From NCBI GenBank assembly GCA_949987565.1, contig OX465103.1:9135405-9199404 (forward strand): a DNA stretch of 64,000 bases, written 5' to 3'. The translations under genes and the position numbers were made by a program. How positions within the stretch are numbered: the stretch's first letter is position 1; every line of letters starts with the position of its first letter. The notes below the pieces were generated by a model. That model did no database searches. It worked only from the letters and a program-made list of their open reading frames with translations, and was not told the origin of the DNA. Shown piece after piece: positions 21,011-64,000 of the stretch. The stretch is from Luidia sarsii (taxonomy: Eukaryota > Echinodermata > Asteroidea > Paxillosida > Luidiidae).

Positions 21011-21679
21011 TATTGGGTCATTCATTCCTGTCAGTGATCGGTTTTCAACATATCTGTACATTTGCAATACCGTAATCATGCCTTAGGATTGTACATGTGC
21101 AGTCATATTATATTATTCGATTTGGATGAGCTTTTTTTTAATTGCTGTTTTGGACGAGAATAGATGGGTATAGATTTTGAAACGTGACACTTGTGCTGCA
21201 ACTAACGTTTATATGCTAAATTGCCATCCAAGGACTTGAATACATGTACAGTGAACTTTTTGCTTTATAGTCTGAGTGCGTGTAAATTGAGCACTCGGAA
21301 TACGACTTTGTACTTTAGGTTTTTTTTTTTTTTGGTAAAATGAAGTCTTATGCAAGGCTCTTTACTCCCGGATAGTTCTTCTTTGTCCAGACAGGTGTCA
21401 AGATAAAGCCAGGTACTATTTATGGGGAAAAAGCTGACTTAATTTTTACTCTGGTTGTAAATCGGGCAGCAGAATTCTGGTTATCTTCTAAGAAACTAGC
21501 CCTTCTGCTTCCGTGAGCCAAAATCGTGCTACTAACTTTCGGTCGCAATCTTGTGGCCGTGCCAGGAGGGATGATGTGCATGGAGGCAGCGTGATGCATT
21601 TCAAATCCATTCTGAAGCCGGATTGATGCATCGGATGAGCTTTGGAACATTGCTCTAGCCATCAGACTCCAGACCCTGC

Positions 21680-21860
21680 GGCCAATTTCTAAAAAAAAAG
21701 ATGCGTAAGTTATGCATCTCACAAACGTTGCGGAAGTCTTGCGCCACGATGGCTCTTCTCAGCAATATCTAGCAGGGGCAGCAAAATGTTGCGTAAGGGA
21801 TGCAATAAAATGTTGTGCATACGCAACATTTAAAGTTTCATGAAATCAGCAGCTGGCCTG
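21680..21860. repeat. Family D fold-back copy, diverged
   Basis: ggccaatttct...gatgcgtaagttatgca on the left and acgcaacatttaaagtttca tgaaatcagcagc on the right. Relatives at 23272-23366 and 35897-36050. Confidence 0.5.
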
Positions 21861-22234
21861 CTGGATGCCGGACAGAAATTGACCAGTAACCCCACACACA
21901 TTTGCCATTGGACCTACCAAAACACTTTTGGGGGAACTGAGGAGGGTTAGGGTATGTGTGTGATCCGGGCCCCAATTTTTTGTAGAGCTGCCCAAACACC
22001 CAGAATTTGCTTGCGCACGAAAAAGTCATGGTTCTCAGAATCAGCTGCCAACCAGAACTTCACATTTTGCTTCTTGCTGAAGTAAAGACAAGAAGACTGT
22101 GGTTTGTGGTTTGAAATGCCATTCACACGAGGAAGCCATTTCATCCTCGGCAATTTTTCACTCCTGCAGTATAAGCAGCTCTATTAATTGTTTTGCGAAG
22201 CCTGAAAACTCGTCACGGGTTTAAACTCAAAAGT

Positions 22235-22355
22235 GCAGTGGGCCTGACGTTTCGAACCTGGCAGGACCTTTCTCAAAGGCAGAGTGACAAGGACAAAACA
22301 GATACAAGAAGGAAGGGGGAAGAGCGTGAATAGGACACGGATTGGAAACAAAGGG
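22235..22355 (-). repeat. Family A copy, reverse orientation
   Basis: cagtgggcctgacgtttcga, then caaaggcagagtgacaagga and gaatagga, the reverse complement of the long copies at 17043 and 30556. Confidence 0.75.
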
Positions 22356-22784
22356 TTTAAACTGTTAAAGCAAGATTGCTGACTGCAGTTCCTGTCAATG
22401 CTAAACTGAGTTTGATTTGTGATCGATTACTGGGTGCTCATCGTGGAATACAAGTGGATCCTTGGCTCATCATCTGATTTTATTGAGCAGGAGTTTTCAT
22501 GACATCTACCCCCAGTGCCGCCATGTTTGCTGTTTGTGATATCGATTGCAATATATATGTCATTATAAAGTACTTTGTTAGATTTCCCTGTGACTAGCAT
22601 GGGTTAAAGCACCAAAAAAGCTAGTAGACTGGAGGTTACCGTTGGACCAGTACTTACAGTGTGGACACTATCTCATAGAATTATAATGTATTTATGATCC
22701 GTTTGTTTGCTACTTGTCAGCTGTTAACAAGTGAAGGTCAAAGTGGAAGGTTTGGTGTGACACCACATGAATCATCTCTTGTGA

Positions 22785-22885
22785 GAGGGAGTGAGGCTCC
22801 AAAAAGACCCATCTCGCAAGAGATGGGTATACACTGTCACTGCAAACCTTGCACGGTTACCATGCAAACCTTTAAATCTTATGTT
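22785..22885. repeat. Family B fragment
   Basis: ctctt gtgagagggagtgaggctcc and the terminal words cactgcaaacctt and catgcaaacctttaaatc. Confidence 0.5.
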
Positions 22886-23271
22886 GTGAAGGTCACTGTA
22901 TAATGGCCAGTCGAATCTTAAAACTCACTTTTGTGATCTGATCTAATAATTTGTGTTCCCTATTTTTGTATGGGGGCCCACGGGTTGGAAGGGGGTATCA
23001 AAGCCAAAGAGTGTTATAAGCTTATGAAGTGACTGTGGGTACCAGTATATATTAACCCCTGGGGTTTGATCTCTCAGACTTACACATTTTGCACTGGGCA
23101 GTAGTGTGTTACCAGTGGCCAACTTCACCTAACTCATCGCTACTTGCGACTGACCACCAAGGAGATGAGCGAGGCACAGAAAGCATACGGCTTGTCACAA
23201 ATTGCGATGGGTCATCCATCTTCAGTGGAGTTACGATGCATCACTAGACTTTGTGAAATCCACCCCAGGGG

Positions 23272-23366
23272 GCCGATTTCACAAAACATTGCGCAAGCTG
23301 CGCCTACTTTTATTTGCGCCACAAATAAAAATGGCGCAGCAATGTTTTTCGTGAAATCGGATGCAG
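23272..23366. mobile_element. Family D fold-back, compact copy
   Basis: GCCGATTTCACAAAACATTG and CAATGTTTTTCGTGAAATCGG form the arms of a hairpin of about 90 bases with an inner gcgcaagctgcgcc / ggcgcagc pair. Confidence 0.7.
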
Positions 23367-23639
23367 GACATCCTTTCTGACCAGTCTGGTGTTAACCCCT
23401 GAACTTTTTTGAGGGGGAAAAACTTGTTGACGACAGTGTTCATTGTTCCTGGGCATCCATTGACAGAACCAATCCTTTTCTTTTTTCGCAAATCTGTGTG
23501 ATCCACACGTGTTAATATTAAATGGTCTTTGTTAGATTTTTATTTATATAGCCTGGAGATACATTATAAATCTTATTTATGCTATTATGTATGCTTTTAT
23601 GTTGCTATGCAAAGAATCATGCTAATTTAATCTGTGCTT

Positions 23640-23770
23640 ATTGGAGGGCCTGACGTTTGGATCCTCACATGACCTTCCTCAAAGCCAGAATTACGTCAGG
23701 CCCTCCTTATTTTTGAGATTTGCATTTTGGTTATTTGAGTTAGTAAGCAGTATGCAACATTTGTTTATAT
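23640..23770 (+). repeat. Family A copy with tail
   Basis: gagggcctgacgtttggatc, a short loop, cgtcaggccctcc, then gagatttgcattttggttat and agtaagcagtatgcaac. Confidence 0.7.
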
Positions 23771-26100
23771 TCCTCTATGTACTTAAGGGAAGAGATTATT
23801 GTATTTGGGTAATTCCATGGATCAGCGGTCCAACTTGTGCCATTTTGGTGTCCCCGCTTTTAGTCCCCAACCTTTCAGCTTTCCTGCATTTAATGTTATA
23901 TATAATAACATTACGAGCCACTTTTTAGGCTGAACAGTATGTTATGCATGAACTTTGTAACACACTGTTTAATTGACAGAATGTTTCATTGAGTTGTTAC
24001 AATATTACATGTAGGAAAGCTGAGTGGTTTCATATCACAAGGTGGACCCCTGGTTTATGGAATTACCCATTTGCGTAAAGATGAGAGTACTCCTATGGTC
24101 AGAAAAACTAATTGAATTGACCTCACAAAGTCACAAAAATTGCATGTACCGGTAATACAAATACCTACTGATCATACCCGCTTTGTGGGTGCATTAGGCG
24201 CTATGATTTTAAGCCCTGCGTGAAGAGTTGTGTGAAATCCCCAAGTGCGCAATTTTGAAGCTGTTGGTGGGTTTTGAAAATTGTGCGGCCCATTTTTTTT
24301 TAGTAACTAGTCTGTTGCTCTGTTCGTGAGATCTGAAAGCTTGCAAAAAGGAGCTTGTGGGCAAATGTTCATCCTTGTGCAAAAAGAAATGCCGAGATTG
24401 GTACTGGTAGTTGCTAAAGTACAATTCATTGCCTTGGCTTTATGTACTTTTTTCATTTATTACTTCAGGAGAAGTATTCCCCCCCCCAAAAAAAATAAAA
24501 AATAAAAATAAATAAATAAATTAATTAAAAATATCATCATGATATCTGATCATGATTGAGGTTTCATCTGAACTGGTTTCCCACTTTAATGAAGCAGGCG
24601 TTTCTCATTTCAATGATTTTTAGCTTTTTAGGCTCAATTTTACTTGAGCCTGGGCCAGTGGCCAGCTTATGGTCATTTAGGCTTCCCTCTATGGCCCTTA
24701 AACGGCTTTTCAGGATTTTTTGTGTCGATTTGTTCCTCTGCTCATTGTATTTCTTTGTCTTCCATATGGCTGAATAGATGATAATGTATTGTAATGAAAT
24801 GGACATTAAGCTAATAATTATTATGTAGCACTTTGATGTTTGCGGTACCACTCTCAAAGCCAACTGTGGTTTACACTGAGCTCACTGATATACCCCAGGC
24901 AAAGCACACAGCATACAGTGGTGCTACCAATAAATTGGAAAAGGCAAATCCCCATTAGATAATGTTGATTTCAATTTCAAATGCTCATGTTTCCATTGAA
25001 CTCTAACATTCCGCTAGTTACCAATCCGGTGTAGAAGTCACTTTTTACTTTCTGTCATGTTTTCTTTACTCCTTTTTTTTCCCGATGGGCTATTCAGTCT
25101 TCATAGCTAATCATTAATTTAACTATTACGTTGAAAATGTTTCGCAGTGTGCTCTGATGGATGTTGAGTATATTTATTGTGATGGAAGTTCAATAAACCT
25201 TTTTAATTAATGATATCTTGTCACATTGGATCATTAATGTTCTGCAAAACCCCTAGCTGTGGTTAGAATATATTATATAAAGTTTGGTTTTGTTTTTTCC
25301 GAAAGAGAGGACATTAATTATTATTTTTATCATAACCTGATCACAGCAAAGAAAGCATGATTTCTGGGATTTGTACCCTACCCAAGACCACAGATTATGT
25401 ACAAGCACTGCCACCGGCTGAGCTATCCAGCCTTTAGGTAATGGTGCTTACACAAAATTAGTCCCCTATCTTTGCTTTTTTTAAAAGTTAACTTGACGAT
25501 ACCTTGTTCTATGACCATACATAACTTTCAAATGGCAAGGACACCCACCATGCAACTGTGAGGTTTTGTATTTTTCTCAAGAACTTATTGTTAAAAAATA
25601 CTTGAGTGACCAGAATATGGATTTTTTGCCTTAGTCCTTATCTTGTCAAGAAGGTGAATAATACAAAGGACACACACTACGTTTTGTTTATCATGTCATG
25701 TATGACCAGATGACAGCACATCCAACAGGAACACCTGCCGAGTGCAGCACACAAAATCCATTCAAGATGGCTCTGCTGAGCTGATTATCATAAAGTGTGT
25801 ACCCACAACTTTTGTTTTTTATAAGGGGTCTTTGGAGGCTAATTAACTGATACATTGTAGAACATGTGACACTTAAGACACCCTGGGGGTTCAATCTTCA
25901 ATTTGGTATGTCATTTGGACCATATCCGGTTTTAAATGTGGCCCTATTTGGCTATGGAAGTAGATGGGTCCATCCCAAAATCCTTGCAGAAATACGGCTT
26001 GGACGCGACTACACATTTTGGGGGTGTTTTTTTTTTCTGGGGGTAATTAGCAAAAAAATCGAATTGGCTAAGGGCACTAAAATTTAAAAGAATCTGAGAG
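23771..26100. other. Intergenic, no gene recognised
   Basis: AT-rich, with short frames only. A degraded SINE head is at 25350-25480 (gagctatccagcctttaggt). An A-rich tract lies at 24485-24535. Confidence 0.5.
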
Positions 26101-26309
26101 ATGGAGGTCCAAACTTCAATTTTCAGTAAAGCTACAAGAACTGAGAGACTTTTGGGTGTGGGATAATTGGCTTTGAAAGTGAGTGTTTTTGTACAGTGTT
26201 CTATGGGAGCTCGATTTAGTGTTCTGCACCCCAGCCTTCCTGAAATTAATTAAATAGCGCCCCCAATCTTCTCCGGTCGACCATTCTGCGTCCATAGTGA
26301 TGGCGCTTT

Positions 26310-26319
26310 GCGCATGCGC
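26310..26319. promoter_or_regulatory. NRF1-type site in IFT122 promoter
   Basis: GCGCATGCGC, the perfect palindromic core bound by NRF1, 52 bp before the IFT122 start codon. The site stands out in an otherwise AT-rich stretch. NRF1 sites are common in TATA-less housekeeping promoters. Confidence 0.5.
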
Positions 26320-26371
26320 CGGACATAACTTGCACATATTTTGAGCTCTCTGGATAGCAGACGTATTCAAC

Positions 26372-64000
<37,629 letters not shown>

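Overview
The window is eukaryotic nuclear DNA from an animal. Spliced exons carry GT/AG borders, coding exons are GC-rich at third positions, and the AT-richer introns are crowded with short DNA transposons, tRNA-derived SINEs and minisatellites. The two recognisable genes are most like vertebrate RAB29 and IFT122. Abundant TACATGTA-type words and compact GC-rich exons suit an invertebrate deuterostome such as a cephalochordate, hemichordate or echinoderm. I cannot resolve the lineage from sequence alone.

Layout. (1) 1-2600: intergenic, with decayed repeats and the 3' end of a LINE-like element. (2) 2622-6394, minus strand: a two-exon gene for a 434-residue protein with a long low-complexity N-terminus and a C-terminal death domain. 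(3) 6395-9088: divergent intergenic region with three fold-back DNA elements in a row. (4) 9089-19741, plus strand: a complete five-exon Rab GTPase of the Rab29/32/38 group, 210 residues. (5) 19742-26371: intergenic, with a tRNA-like unit and several MITE families. (6) 26372 to beyond 64000, plus strand: IFT122, the WD-repeat subunit of the ciliary IFT-A complex. It is 5' complete; 24 exons give 1130 codons, and the last roughly 100 codons lie outside the window.

The notable structural feature is IFT122's non-coding DNA. An 11.6-kb intron 6 holds a 64-bp minisatellite and a 2.26-kb transposon-like insert. From intron 8 onward most introns contain a tandem array, and introns 14, 15, 16, 19 and 23 consist largely of array. 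Several arrays in different introns are related to each other. One array grew out of a SINE copy, and two remain in frame with the adjoining exon, so intron retention would give long repeat-containing proteins. All exon junctions were chosen by GT/AG borders, reading-frame continuity and agreement with the known IFT122 and Rab families; every junction preserves frame.

Functional context. Rab29-group GTPases act at the trans-Golgi and lysosome-related organelles and have been linked to ciliary trafficking. IFT122 drives retrograde intraflagellar transport. The death-domain gene is an unassigned candidate signalling adaptor. Physical proximity of the three is not evidence of a joint function. 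No operon-like, CRISPR-like or prokaryotic system is present.
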